Numbered from the stretch's first letter, positions 40,021-53,378 are shown. The stretch: DNA of 64,000 bases from Zerene cesonia (GCF_012273895.1 NC_052121.1:1054001-1118000), one strand, 5' to 3'. Notes: generated by a model not told the origin, from the letters alone. Numbers and translations: made by a program.

Positions 40021-40768
40021 CGCTGACGATAAAACTCAGAAATTTGAAAATGACGATTAATTGTGTAAACAATATTTCTTTACATAGTTTTTGGTTACCA
40101 ATTCATAGTTTGATTTTGGCGTAGTTTAGCGTTAGATTTGTAACGTAATGACAACGCGTTTATCGCATCATTAATGACTAGAACAGACTAATGTTTTCAC
40201 TTGACACGACAAAATAAGGTAAATTATATTTTGTGCTTCATCTGGCTTCGTCACTAGCAACATAAAGAGTAATAATTCAATATAACATTTGACTACTAAA
40301 ATTATAAGCATATTCAAAATAGTTAGAATTTTTAAGACTTGCAAACAAATATTAATATCATAATATAATGTCCTTCGAACATTGCACATTTTGCTCGCCA
40401 GCCCCTACACTACATCCCATGTTATATGTTATCACACTTCGGCATCTTGTAAGTAACAGGTGTCTTGTCATGACGGGATATCTACTTTATACTTGGCTGT
40501 TGTTTATTTTCAATGTAAGTTCCTATAAGTATAACTTTATAACAATATAAGATTGGTTGGACATTTTCTGACGATTCGAACTGTGAAGTGGGGAATTTTG
40601 AAAAAACAATGAATATTGGGAGTCGGTATAAAAGTAGAAGTAAACCGGTGTCAGTGTTGTTTGGAAGCATATATTATTCATTGGAGTTACATACTACTTT
40701 TGTAGTAAGTTAGTAACAATGTTTTGAAACCGGGAACTAAATACGAAATGCAAATATTCCCATAGAAA

Positions 40769-40977
40769 TCCTACTTCCTACTAATATTATAAATGCGTAA
40801 TTTTGTAAAGATGTGTGTGTGTGTTTGTTGCTCTTTCACGCAAAAACTGCTGAACCGATTGCAATGAAATTTGGTACGTAGACAGCTGGACACCTGGAAT
40901 AACATTTAGGCAACTTTTTATCCCGATATTCCTACGAGATACGGACTTACGCTGGTGAAACCGCGGGGCGTAGCTAG
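40769..40977 (+). mobile_element. non-autonomous Helitron-like element
   Basis: The 209-bp element begins TCCTACTTCCTACTAATATT after an A and ends GGGGCGTAGCTAG before a T. The 3' hairpin is weakened by a CGCTGG for CGCGG change. It shares the extended TCCTACTTCC start with 9171 and keeps the full internal part (ACAGCTGGACACCTGGAATA). It lies 446 bp from the next copy in the same orientation. Confidence 0.7.
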
Positions 40978-41422
40978 TAATTCATAAAATTTTAATGAGG
41001 CCCCTAACCAGGGCCTCTAAGTGAGGAAAGTGAACTTGCCCTTATAAGTAAACCAACAAAATATTCAATATATATTTTCTCTTCGCCCATTAACGCTGAA
41101 CAAAAGGCATCATTTGTTGCGCGTACGCAAATACTTTAACTGGCACTCCAGTGCAAGATATGCTATAGATAGTTTAAACAGAGGTTAAAATAAATAAATC
41201 CAAGCCAGACTAATAGTAATTGTAGAAATATTAAAACAACCGCTTAATTGAAAAAGTTTAAAACCATTCCAAAGGGGTGGAAGTTGGGGCTAATTAGGCT
41301 AGGAGAGATCTCCTTTTTTCTATGATATCATACTACTACATCAACTATTGTAGTAGTAATATTTTATATGTCGTATAGGTAAATAAAATATTACATTATA
41401 AACATTACGTATATACTTATAA

Positions 41423-41621
41423 TCCTACTAATATTATAAATGCGGAAGTTTGTAAGAATGTGTGTGTGTTTGTTGCTCTTTCACGTAAAAACTACAGAAC
41501 CGATTATAATAAAATTTGGTATGTAGATAGCTGGATAACTGGAATAACATATAGGCTAAATTTTACCCGATATTCCTACGGGATTCGGACTTACGCGGGT
41601 GAAACCGCGGGGCGCAGCTAG
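41423..41621 (+). mobile_element. non-autonomous Helitron-like element
   Basis: The 199-bp element begins TCCTACTAATATTATAAATG after an A and ends GGGGCGCAGCTAG before a T, with an intact CGCGG-GTGAAA-CCGCG hairpin. It belongs to the same family as the copy at 40769 but to the subfamily without the TTCCTAC duplication at the start. Confidence 0.72.
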
Positions 41622-43629
41622 TTATTTATATATTATGAGCAATTGATGGCCTCTCACTTATAATTTGTATAAATATTGTCAAATTATTGTTGACTAACAT
41701 CTTAATTTTAACATGAACGAGTTTAGAGAAAAATATTACAGCTTTGTAACTGGACTGAAGAGTTACCAGTTAGTGAAAGGTGCAAAATACCCGACTCACG
41801 AGCGCCATCGAAAGCTGCACCAGTTATAGGAATAATAGCATTGTTTTGGATACTGAACGAATTTTTCTTACCATGAAAAATACTTCTCATAACTAAATAG
41901 AATGTAAATATAAATTGAGATTTACTTTGGGAACAATTATTTAAAATAAGATAATTTTTGGAACAAGCAATGTGATTTATTACATTATTTAAATATTTGA
42001 CGTTTATCAAATCTGGTACAAGTCATTTTAAACCAAATACCCGAGATATGTAATAATAAAACCCTATAACTAAAGTAACTCTTTACCTATTTTCGGTGAC
42101 GTATTTTATATATACCAATATAAATGTTTATTGAGCTAACTTCATGACAAACTGAGCTTATTTCATGAATGAATGCCACAGCGCAAACACAGCACAATGC
42201 ACCAGAATAACTTCGTAACGTAACTAAGAAACAGGAGCCTGTTTATATAATAATGTTTACGCGAGCGCGAGCTGATAACGTAATACTCTAAATTTACCGC
42301 CGGAACTGTGCCGAGGTGAAACATTATGTATTATTCTATTTATATTCGTAACAACTGCAGACCACCGCCTCCTGAACTAGCCACATGTTTAATAATCCGT
42401 TACAATACAGAAAAACTTTCCTATAACCAGTATATAGGTATATAATCGAAAAAGGAAAAAGCAAAAATAAGTGTGATCGTTTTTGTTTCTTCTCATTTTC
42501 CATTTTCCATCTAATATTATTTCACTATTATAACATATAATATGTAGTTTGCTAGCCGTGGTCATTTTGCATTTTTCAATTTATTCTCCATATAAACAGG
42601 GTATTGAGGCAATTAAATCAATAGCATATTCATCTGCATAAAGAAATAAAGTGGAAAAAGTAATATATAGGTATATATCATATTATTCAGTAGAACTTAT
42701 AATAGTTACGTATACATAAGAAAAAAGGAGATTCGTACAATTAAAAAAAAATCATGCAGTCATATCATATCTGCATAATGGATACATGTATATACATTGT
42801 ATATACATTGATAATAATAAACCCTTAAAGCTAATTTATGCACAATTATCTCATGCATTAAGATTTAATGAACATAACCCAAAAACAATATCTGGCAAAT
42901 ATTCACACTGAGTCAGCTCTGAATCCATCGACCTTGCAGTTTTTCTTGGCTGCTTTACGTAATGTGAATGTGTTTTTTAAAATTTGTTTAATGTTTTTAA
43001 GATAATAAGCTGTTTGTAACTTTGTACCATTGAATACTCATAATTAACTGTTATTGCTTTAAGATATCTTGGACATAATTATATCGTTAATTAATTGAAT
43101 AGCAAACAATTTAATTAAATTAAAACCTTCTAATATACGTAATATTCATTTAAAGTAATGAGAGTTTACACTCAAGGTTAAGATAACAACAGTTTAATGA
43201 ACCAAGCGTATCATTTTTATAACATAATCCCAGTAGACACATTCGTGCAATTTGAGAACAATACCTATCTCGGGTTTCCATAACAGCAAAATAAATTAAA
43301 ATAAATTTACGTTGAAAGAACTGACGTAATTTTCTCTGGGCAAGTTATTAATATACTTAAATGATTTGAAAATTATTTTAATCAATTTTAAAAAAGTTTT
43401 ACCAGATAGCATGTACTCTTCTTAGTTGCTTTATATTTTATTCAAAATTATGAAAACTTAACGTGATATTACCTATTTTTATTAGGTAATGTATACGCTG
43501 TCAATTTTGAAAAATCTATTCACAGATATGTCTAGAACCAATATCCTTTTCATTTACCAATTTTTCACACTGCATTAAAATGAGATAAAACAATATAGAC
43601 GTTAGCAATTGATGGATAGGTCATTAAAG

Positions 43630-43770
43630 GCCCAGCCGGATAGACCTTTGAGGGTCACGTCGACCATAAATCTCGCGCGGTGTCGAATTTCGATGCGCCT
43701 GCGCCGCTCCAGTTTCACAGCGGACCACCGGGACGGTAGCGTGCGAACAGACACAGGACAGTGTGCTAGT
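43630..43770. promoter_or_regulatory. GC-rich intronic islet (function unknown)
   Basis: This block, including ACGTCGACC, TCTCGCGCGGTG, GCGCCTGCGCCGCTCC and GGACCACCGGGACGGTAGCG, stands out from AT-rich intron. Both strands have an ORF through it (63 and 117 codons), but there are no domain motifs, and lack of stops is expected in GC-rich sequence. No copy elsewhere in the window. It could be an enhancer or an unannotated short exon. Confidence 0.25.
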
Positions 43771-46030
43771 ATACTAGTTCTGGCCAACCTCATTATTTGG
43801 TATCCTCTGGGTCTTATAAAACTAAGTCAATATTTGAATGACAGAGGAATCGTGAGAGGAGATACTTGTTCTGGCTTTCAGCACAAAACCACAAAGAATA
43901 AAAACCTTTTCCTAAGAATTCATAAAAATTCTAGAATTGTTCCTATCATAGCTCCCTTGTGACGCAAGTTATCTTTAAAATTTCTTTTAAAATTGCATCG
44001 ATTATTGACGTTTGAAACGTTTTATGTAGGCCTTGAGGTTTGAGATTAACTTTATATTTAAGATCCACAGTAGAATGGACAAATAAGGCGTACCTCTTCT
44101 TCAATACACAATTCCATTAAAGGTTTTGGTTTCTTGGGACGTATACACAAACTAATTAATCATTTGACTAGTTTATAAAATACATGACATAAAATAGATG
44201 GCACTCATAGCAGTTCCAAAATAATTAATAATACACTATTTTTTTATAGAATTTCAATCAGCATCGCTGTTTATATTGACCAAACTTTAGTCACGGCTCC
44301 CATATGGCATTATGTCATGCGCGTGGGCAAACCTCATAATCATTCTGAGAAAAATACATATTGTGTGCTCTTGGGTCACGTTCAGGTATCGAATATAGGT
44401 ATTAGACTAAACTTGAGTCATGTAATTACACAGACGACGTGATTTCTACAAGTGTGTCATATGGTTTTGTCATCACAAATTATTTATGAGTTAATCAAAT
44501 TAAGGTCGGGGACATACCTTCCCATAATTTAAGTATCTACCGTTAGAATTGGATTATATAAAGTATTTTTGTTTCTGGTTCGAATACATTTTTCTTCCAT
44601 GTTTCAATTGTTATTATAATTAATGAAAAATTATATCCCCAGATACAGGTATATTAAAAAAGGGGCATAACAAATACCGAATGTACACGAATTTGCACGA
44701 AGTATTGATATAAACAAATATTGTAATGATTTGGAGCTAAAGAGTTTTTCTATTTGTTTGGACGCCCTAATCTCAGCAACTTAAAAACGATTTCGAAAAT
44801 TCTTTCACCGTTGGATATGTACGAGATCCCTGAGTGCTTTAGACTAAATATGTACATAAAATATATTATAAAAAGACATCTTTTATTACATTCCATAATA
44901 AAAGTAAAAAATAGAGTACTTATTACACAATGACAAGGTACACTTTGAATATGCAAGTTAGTTTTAAATAAGAGTTAAGGAACGATTTTTCCATCGCCAA
45001 AATGATACATACAGATATTCCATCACTGTCATTGTCAATATCGTATATAAAGTATCTCTGTTATTTGATTGAAACCATTCAACTGCGTTCCAATCACCAA
45101 GAACATAGTAATTACGATACAGGAAAAGAATCATGCAAATAGACACTCGAACATTGAGCTCTAGTGGTTGGAGAGTGGGGACTGAATGAAGTGACGTCAT
45201 CGCCCACGCATCACCATTCACCATATGGTCACTAACCGGTCCCATTGACCACTTCGCACCAATTATTTCATTCAACGGCTAATTAATAAAGTGCTTATCG
45301 GCTTGCGTTAGAATCACCCCATCCGGTTGTGATCGGGATGGAAAATAAATTTGTTAAAGTCTCAAAACAACAGTACAATAAGTTATAAAATAACAATCGA
45401 AGTAGCTTTAGCCCCTGGTTACTCGTATAAACCTACATTCCCTACAAAATAAACCAAATGGATCAAAAGGTTTTGCCTAAAAGAGAATTAAACATAATAT
45501 ATGCACTCATCCTTTTAACTTTTATGTTGATGGTATTATCAATCTTCTATTTATTTTCTTGTTTTCTCGATTGATATTCTGTCTAGAACTAACCTGTCAT
45601 CACTTTCAATTATATAATATAATTATGTCGGGTCATACATATTAATAAGAAGTAATTGTATGTGTAAACAAAATAATTCTAACGCAATTAAAAAGATAAG
45701 TACATACATGTAATTGAAAATGAGGTCGGCGAGGTCCTAACCCCGACTTATCTAGCTAATGCAAACTTGCGATAGCTAATTCATTTAATAGTTTAGATTT
45801 GTTTACATTATGAATAAACATTGATGATCTCATATATACGAAACAATGATAAAAATAACGTGTTTTTTATTTATTTTACAATGTATGAGCCCATAACGAC
45901 CTATTGGAACCAATGTTCATCACTATGACGTTTAAAAAGCAATTAAATTTCAATTTATAGCATATCCGGCGCGTCACATCCGCGTGACGTGCGCGCGCGC
46001 ATACAAACGCATATGAAATGTCACCCCTTG

Positions 46031-46044
46031 GCGCCATCTGGCGG
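46031..46044 (+). promoter_or_regulatory. CTCF-like motif
   Basis: GCGCCATCTGGCGG fits the reverse complement of the general CTCF core (SYGCCMYCTRSTGG) at 13 of 14 positions. It lies in a small GC-rich islet that begins with an alternating GTGCGCGCGCGCAT tract (about 45989). Binding is inferred, not shown. Confidence 0.35.
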
Positions 46045-46521
46045 CCAACGCGGGAACCGTGTCCGTCCATTGTTTTTACGGTTAAATACGGTCTGTGGAT
46101 ATCGGTCATCTATTCGCAAGCGGACACTCGCCATTTTTGTCGCGAATTTAAATGCATATGGTATACACTTCACACGTTGCAATACGTGCGAGGCTTATAA
46201 AGGGGAAATTTGTAACTCGAAAAAAATATGTTCATAAATAATATGCCACTTACATGTGGTTGTAGAATTATGGTTCTCAATGGTACGCAAACTTCTATTT
46301 GCATAGATATTTAGTCGACTTCCAGGTTTATAATTCACTAGCGGAACCTTACAGCAAGTAAACCATTTTCAACCGACTACCAAAAAAATCCACTGAACTT
46401 ATTTAGTTACCTTAGAACTTTCAAATCGGTTACCCTAACCGAAAAAGTAATTGTTATTATCATTTTATTGTTTTCATATTATTCATATCGTTTCAATATT
46501 AATAAGTATGTGAATTCGATT

Positions 46522-46729
46522 GACCGCCTCCTCGGTACAGTGGTTAACGCGTGAGCGTAGAACCGAGGGGTCCTGGGTTCGATTCCCGGTGGGGACGCAC
46601 AAAAAAAAATGTCTCGGTCTGGCAGGACACAGAAGGCTGATCACCTACTTGTCCCTAAAGAAAATCGATCAGTGAAACGGATGTACATCATCTGCCCCAT
46701 ACCCCACTAGGGGACACGGGACTTCACTT
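46522..46729 (+). mobile_element. tRNA-derived SINE with 15-bp target duplication
   Basis: The 208-bp insertion is flanked by perfect direct repeats TATGTGAATTCGATT (46507-46521 and 46730-46744). It is nearly identical to the copy at 26618 and keeps the better B-box GGGTTCGATTCCCGG, so it is probably younger or closer to the master copy. It lies in integrin intron 1, antisense to the gene. Confidence 0.9.
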
Positions 46730-48313
46730 TATGTGAATTCGATTAAAAATTGAGACTAAAACCAACGGTCTAACACACACAGGATACACTAGCCTGATAA
46801 CCAACTTGTCCGTAAAGATTTTGTCCACTAGTGCTATAACACCTGCTAAAAATCTTCCCATTAATATTAAATGTACCTATATAAATGCATCTACTTCCTA
46901 ACCAGCTAGATACAACAACTATTAACACGTATATAATTCATATTTAATAGCAACATTACCTTCACCGCAACCTGTAGCATTGCGATCACAAAGATCAGTC
47001 GATGACCAACCGTTGAGTCAGACTGCGTCATCTCACCTGCGCTGCCTTGACTCATCGTTACGTGAATACGTTTATATGTTTATATTTATTATTATTATAG
47101 TTTCCTATATCTAATAATAGCTTTAGTTGAGACTCTATATTTACTAGACATATATATTTACTAGAATATTTTTCTTTTTTATTCCGTATTTTTGCGCGTA
47201 AAAACACGTAAAACCATCTTTATTTTTAACGTACAGTGATACCTATAGTTAATTATTTTTTTTAATTAACAGATGGAAACCTTCAATATTATCTATATAT
47301 GATTTCTTTTTCAAGAAAATTCTTATTTTTGAAAAATGCTCACCCAATTTGAACAATTTTGCAATATTACATGCGAAACTATAATTTAATCTAGAGCAGT
47401 ATGGCCCAATTAATTATGTGATTTAACAACCCGTTACGCTACTGACATTTAAAATATTGGAAAGACATTAATCCACGCGAGAACTTTCATTTACAGTCGT
47501 GTATCTGAAATATACCTCAGTTATGATTCATTTAACTCTGTGATTTTTATTAATTTATAAATTTCAACTCAATAAAAATTGCTGCAAAAGCCTTTTGCCA
47601 CATATTTTTTTGATTTATTTAAAGAATTACACATATCCCCATATTTACTCAGAAAACTTTTGCAAAAAGGATAGTCAATAATCGTCAATATATCGCTTAT
47701 TCGTGCTTTATTTTTCAAAAGCAAATTTTGTTTATTGTGTAACAATTCTGTATAACCGATAATCTTGTGGTAATATTTCTTGGAGCGAAGATACGATTTG
47801 GGTCAAGGAGTCTGAGTAAATTCGCAGAACACAACCGATATATCTACAAAAGGGGAAAATATTGTTGTTTTTGACATTGACCGATTTTAGTTATCTCATA
47901 TTTTTATATTAAAATGCTATAGTACAAGGATTTGCTATATTTTGTTTGAAATGACAACATAAACGAATAGAAAAAAGTCCCTGCGTAATCATCTTGGTTT
48001 ATAATATTTTTAATCTGATAAATAAAATATAATATTGTGAAACTAATGTTACAAAACAAAGTGGCCTTTGTAAAATCATTCTTTTTTCAGTTACCTATTC
48101 TGGTATAGATTTATGTTGTCTGTGCCAAAAATGTTGCCTTTGAAAAAAGTAAAACAAAAAGTTATTAGTTACCGAAAAATGTAGAAATTAGTCAACAAAA
48201 AGAAATTGGGACAAAACTAACATCTCGATCATAGAAGGTTTTTAAAGATACTTAGCTTTATTTATGCCTATCCTATTACAATTTAAAACGATGTTTATAT
48301 AATAACTTATATC

Positions 48314-48352
48314 ATCTATACCTACTATCTATACCTACTATCTATACCTACT
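48314..48352. repeat. minisatellite, 3 x 13 bp
   Basis: Three perfect tandem copies of ATCTATACCTACT. Confidence 0.85.
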
Positions 48353-48635
48353 TATAGGGAAAACGGGAAAAGAATATAAAAAAGAAAATATTATTGGCAA
48401 GTCATTATGGTTGTAAATATGATGATATACACATTACGTTCTTGACCCGAATAACGTCAGTAACAGTAATAATTAAAAAAACAAATGTTAATTCAGCAGA
48501 CACGCTCAATTCAAGTTCAAAGTCACATCTCAATTAGAGACTAATTGTAATTAGTGGCGCGCTTGTTAACACTCTGTGGCCAATTTATTTCGTGTCCGAG
48601 CATTTCTATGTAACACACACCTTTATAGCGCTAAA

Positions 48636-48705
48636 CCAGCTTGCAGCCCGCGGTTTTTCCCGCGTAGACGACAATTTAGATGGCAATGAAAAGTTTCACA
48701 GCGTT
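48636..48705 (-). repeat. 3' terminal fragment of Helitron-like element
   Basis: On the minus strand it ends with CGCGG-GAAAAA-CCGCG (hairpin), then GGCTGCAAGCTGG before a T. Only the terminal 40-70 bases are recognisable. Confidence 0.45.
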
Positions 48706-49659
48706 CAAATGTAGCCCATGTCACTCACTAGTAACTGTCTCGAATCAAAAATATTGCATTATAAAGCGCTCCGTTGCTACGTGAAAGTAAGATAAAAAAC
48801 AAGCTTAGTTTCGTATTTTAATCAGTAAATTGTAAATATTGATACTACATAGATTCATCATTAAATATTGAATGTGTACAGGTCGTAATGGACAAAATCA
48901 TTCAATCAAATGCGGATGTTAAAATATTATATAGAATTAAAATCGTGAAAAATTTATACAAAATAAGATTTTTTTACAAACATTTGTAATGTTTCATCGA
49001 TATAAATGAAGCACACAACTACAGTATCTTTCAGGCTAAAGCAAGCTTTAAACCTAAGAGTGGTAATTAAATGTTGAAATCAAAGCATAGTGCGCGTCAT
49101 CAACCCATTCCGATACATTACACTTGATGCTTATGACGTTACGATTACAACAGAGCGCTGTCGTGGGCAAAGCAGCTGAGGCCGCCTGCTAGCGCCATAT
49201 TAGTAACGGGGTCACGGATACTGCGCCGGCGCAGGCGTTACATGTCTTTGGTGTTCTCCGAGTTTGTTTGTCATCGCAATTTTTTTTTTCAAAATATTCC
49301 ATTTGAACTTAATTTCATAAATGAATTTGAATTCATTTCATAAATAAGCACGTAAATGACTGTTCATTTAACTGTTTATTGACTCAACACTATAGATAAT
49401 GGTGTTCATTTACACATTAAATTGGAACATAACGAATATTTGACCTTGTTTTTAATCTACTCGTTAGAGCTATCACTGAATGAAAAATGAATTGGTTATA
49501 AAAAATAAACACTCAAAATTGAGAATAAATATAAAAACAAAAAAAAACTTTCTTTTTAAATTGTGACGTTGTAAAAGGTAATCTCTAGATCTTTTGAACA
49601 GATTTTTAATATTTATTATTTTACCAATAGAAAGTCACATTATCTTTTGAGTGTCACAG

Positions 49660-49712
49660 GTTACCTTTAATATTGTTTTTATCCCGGATCAACCCGGGCA
49701 GCGAGCGGCTAG
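49660..49712 (+). repeat. possible 3' terminal fragment of Helitron-like element
   Basis: TTTTTATCCCGGATCAACCC followed by GGGCAGCGAGCGGCTAG before a T resembles the end of the 1173/29700 family. Short and uncertain. Confidence 0.3.
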
Positions 49713-52700
49713 TCTCTAATATCTCGACAACTCCGATACAGGAAGTCGCATTATCCATCGAAACTTACTTGTTTTCAAGAAACATTTAACGGTTCTGCTG
49801 ATAAATTGAGTATCTAGCAACGGTAGGAGCTGATAGAGTTGTGAACAAACGTAACGATGTCATAACATTTGCGGTTGCGACTTGCAAGCCTCGCTGGCAT
49901 CGACAATGACAATATTATGGTGAGAAAGCTTGTGCTATGTTTTAGTAATATATTTTTGAATTTTTTGTTATGTGACTATGATTTTATTAATAGAGTAGAC
50001 ATAAGAGTATAATAAGGTGAGCGTGCAATGAGCTGTTTCATGTGCTAAATGATACAAACAATACCTACTACGCTGTTACACTAAAAAACAGAACATTATA
50101 TAGACGAAATTTCATTTCTCATTTAAAAAATATCACTCAACGTACGAAAGATAACACAAACATTATCTTACCCTTTAAATTAACCAACGGCATGTGCTAA
50201 AAAAATATGAAATATGCGGGGGTGTATAAGTATGCAAAAATATCACTCGCGCTACATGATAATTGAGGATTTTTGTATTAAAAATAAAACATCGGAAGGC
50301 CGGACATGATAATACAGTGTGGACCGAAAGTAGCGGTTTAGGAGATAGCGGGGTCGCGGGTTATCAGACAGATATGCAGGCGCCGATTCACTCGCTGCTA
50401 TTGTTTTTACTCTTTCTAGATAATAAGTTGTCTTATTGAGCAAATTGTGTGTTTTCAGTTTTAAACATGTTTGTTGAATAATGGAATAGTGACTTTAACA
50501 TGTTGAGGAATATTAAAGCCGTTAAATTAAGTAACTATAATGATCGAGTTACTTAGAAACTATGTAACAAAATAACAGTGACATGTTTTGTTGTATTATG
50601 TATATTGATGAATTTATGCTAATTTCTTATTAAAACTGAATACAAAACATGAAGAAAGTTTATTCAAATATATTTAAATTAGAGGCAAAGAATTTGAAAG
50701 ACAATTATACGACAATCCAATTAAGCCCAATCATCTCCAGAATCAAAATATACAAACAAAACATCAATTAACCTTGTCTAAAGCACTTCGATTCATTTAC
50801 ATATAAGTTATACCATCTGGCGTGAACCTAACGAAGAACATAAATCACGAGCACACTCGAACCTACATTCCGACAGTTCGACATCAATAAATGATTGATA
50901 AAAACCCCATCTCACGGAGCTGAAGACGTCCAAACTCATTACTTATCTGTGCCATTAGCTATGCACTTGTTCGATACAAATGTTAATGATATGTCGACGT
51001 ATTCAGGGACGAGCGACGTTCGTGCCACGAAAGGTCGCTGCGTTCGATTTTTCAAGTAGATACATCAAGTGGAAAGTAAAAATGTTCGGAGATCAATAAT
51101 TCATTTTCAATAATCAATTGGATTTAGTTTTGATTATGTTTACATTCACTCTTACGTATTTTACATTAAAAAATACGCCAATTTTACACTACGTATTAGA
51201 GGGTAGCTTCAAAAACTTTTTTACTTTCACGCACTTCAAAATTGAAGGGTAATATTTGTAATTGTTAGCATCAATGGAGTCATGCTTTTTCTCAATTTCT
51301 TACAAAATTATATCACATGCAGCAAGAACGAAAGGTCGTCGAAACTAATAAATCATGAAAGCGACGCCCTTACAAAAATAGCCTCGTTCACAAGTAAATT
51401 AAATAAAAAAAAAAGCTAAAAAGGGCGTGCGGCCTGCGCGCGCGCATGTGGTGCGCATGTGACGCCTGACTGTTTCCGGTTCCAGAATTGAAATTTTTGC
51501 ATCCTATTGTCTATACTCAAGGGTGCCAAAGATAATAAACATGTGACATTGCATGGAACTGGTGATTTTTTTTTTCTTGGCAATTGATATTAATAGTTAT
51601 CAAATCTCATGTTTGAAGTTTATGGTGTTCGATAGTTGATCAACAAATTACGAAACCAAATAAGACAATGTATTTGAAGTGATTTTCACCTGTTGTGGGC
51701 GCTTCGATCGAGGACGTTATTACGCCTACTGCAATGATCACGTTTTGTGGGGACAAATGATTTCATAATCACAATCGTACCCATTAAATTGAAAATAGCG
51801 GTTGCTATACCTTTATGAATTTCAAATAAGTAAAATATAAACTTTGTGAAGATAACTTTCGTTTTAAATATTTTGTCAACCTATATTGTATACTACATAT
51901 AACTATTGGTAATTTAGGTATACGTATATATCGCATTAGTCGCCACAGGTTATATTAAATCTAAACCTTTAAATAAAATATCGGCATAGACTGCCGATTT
52001 TCTTGGTATTTACAATATTCAAATTACGAAAAATTATAAAGCTAAATGTTTATAGACCAATGATGTCATATATAATTAATTATTTATACATTTATATGAT
52101 ATCATTGAGTAAAGTAATTAAAGAAATGAAATTATTTAAAGAAAAAAGAAACAAAACGCTATCATATCATTTATAAATGGAATCAAATGATACATAATTA
52201 GCAAATGTTAAGTGTGTTTGATTGTTAATAAAATTGTATTGGAATTAGTCATGACTATAAGTAAATTATTTATTTTATGTCGTTGTGATTAACTTAACTA
52301 TGTCATGAAATAGCGTTGTAAAGTCAATTAGATATTTGACTCTACTAATACAAACAGAATCAAACAAATAGCTCTAAATGCACTAATAAAATGAAAGATA
52401 AGTACAATAGTTAAGTAAAGAGATTGCTATTGTTCTAATAAGAATGTTTTGTGGGTTTTCCACGCGTTAGGGTTATCAACACATTACGCGCATATTTATA
52501 GAAATGTGGTAGCAAAACATATCGTTTTTATAACTGCTTATTATATAATCCTTTACACTCATAATTATTATAATGCGAAGACTTCTTAAATAGTATAGTT
52601 TACATATTACGTGTAATAGTTCCTGCTAGTTACAAGTGATGTTTTTTGATTTGAAACTTTAAATTATAAGCCAACTTTTTTGTTCGAATTTAAAGATACG

Positions 52701-53227
52701 AGTGATAAATTTCGACAGCCCTAACAACGGAATTCCTACATGATTTTTATCCATAGCATATTTTATATAGAAGCTCAAATAACATCAACCACGATTTGAG
52801 TCACTCAGCAAATTGTAGGACTCAATTAGATGCCATATCTTATAAGATCGCACTCGAATGGGACGAGTGAGTTTATATTTCAATAACGCAACGAGTCATA
52901 TTCGCGAATCGGCTCAATGTCTTCGATTGAATTCGTGCTAAAAATCACACTTACGTATTCCTTGGCCGATGATGTCATTATGATAAACTTCGATATGCCT
53001 GAACTCGTAATCGCAACCTTCATATGACCATTTATGAGGTACGACGTCGTCCATAAATACTTTTTATTTCAATCTTAAGGTCTCGCGCGGATGATGTGTG
53101 TTCGTTATTTTTACATTCGTCAGACAGAAATGTAGAGTTAACAGTTGTTTTCCGAAGTAAATAGACATAGCAGGGAACTTTAAAACTTTTTTTATTCATA
53201 ATAATAAAAACACACATTCATACTTAC

Positions 53228-53376
53228 ATTTTTCTATCACCATCCACATGGGACTGGACGGTGAAACCGAACATGGACTGATAGTTCCCCGTGTACACCA
53301 CCCTGGACGGGATGTCCACATTGAAGCCGATGGCACCAGCGAGGGCGCAGGCAAATACACACAAAAAGAGCGCCAT
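53228..53376 (-). CDS. integrin alpha subunit, exon 1 (signal peptide and N-terminus)
   Basis: The ATG at 53376-53374 has A at -3 and G at +4. It opens MALFLCVFACALAGAIG, a hydrophobic signal peptide with probable cleavage after AIG (small residues at -3 and -1), giving the mature start FNVDIPSRVVYTG that is typical of integrin alpha subunits. It continues NYQSMFGFTVQSHVDGDRK, the start of FG-GAP repeat 1, and ends two bases into the next codon at gtaagt. With exons 2 and 3 it makes one in-frame N-terminal propeller segment of about 134 residues; the full family length is about 1000-1100 residues. The product is a cell-surface adhesion receptor subunit that enters the secretory pathway. PS class is not resolved. 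The promoter and upstream ORFs are listed separately. Confidence 0.95.
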
Positions 53377-53378
53377 CG

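Larger units (their letters stand above)
28950..53227 (-). other. integrin alpha intron 1 (24,278 bp)
   Basis: This intron lies between ATG-split donor AAAAAT (gtaagt) of exon 1 and acceptor 'ctctccag' of exon 2. The phases match, so no exon is required between them. It is AT-rich and carries Helitron-like elements (31062, 40769, 41423), a SINE (46522), two LINE 3' fragments (31379, 33181), an old repeat (38621), a 3x13-bp minisatellite (48314) and GC-rich islets at about 29330-29490, 39880-40020, 43630-43770, 45960-46080 and 49080-49260. About 34000-38600 and 50300-53200 hold nothing I can identify beyond a TGATTGAT site (50891) and a CTTATCT GATA-type site (50943), typical intronic enhancer words but possible by chance. 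Confidence 0.85.
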
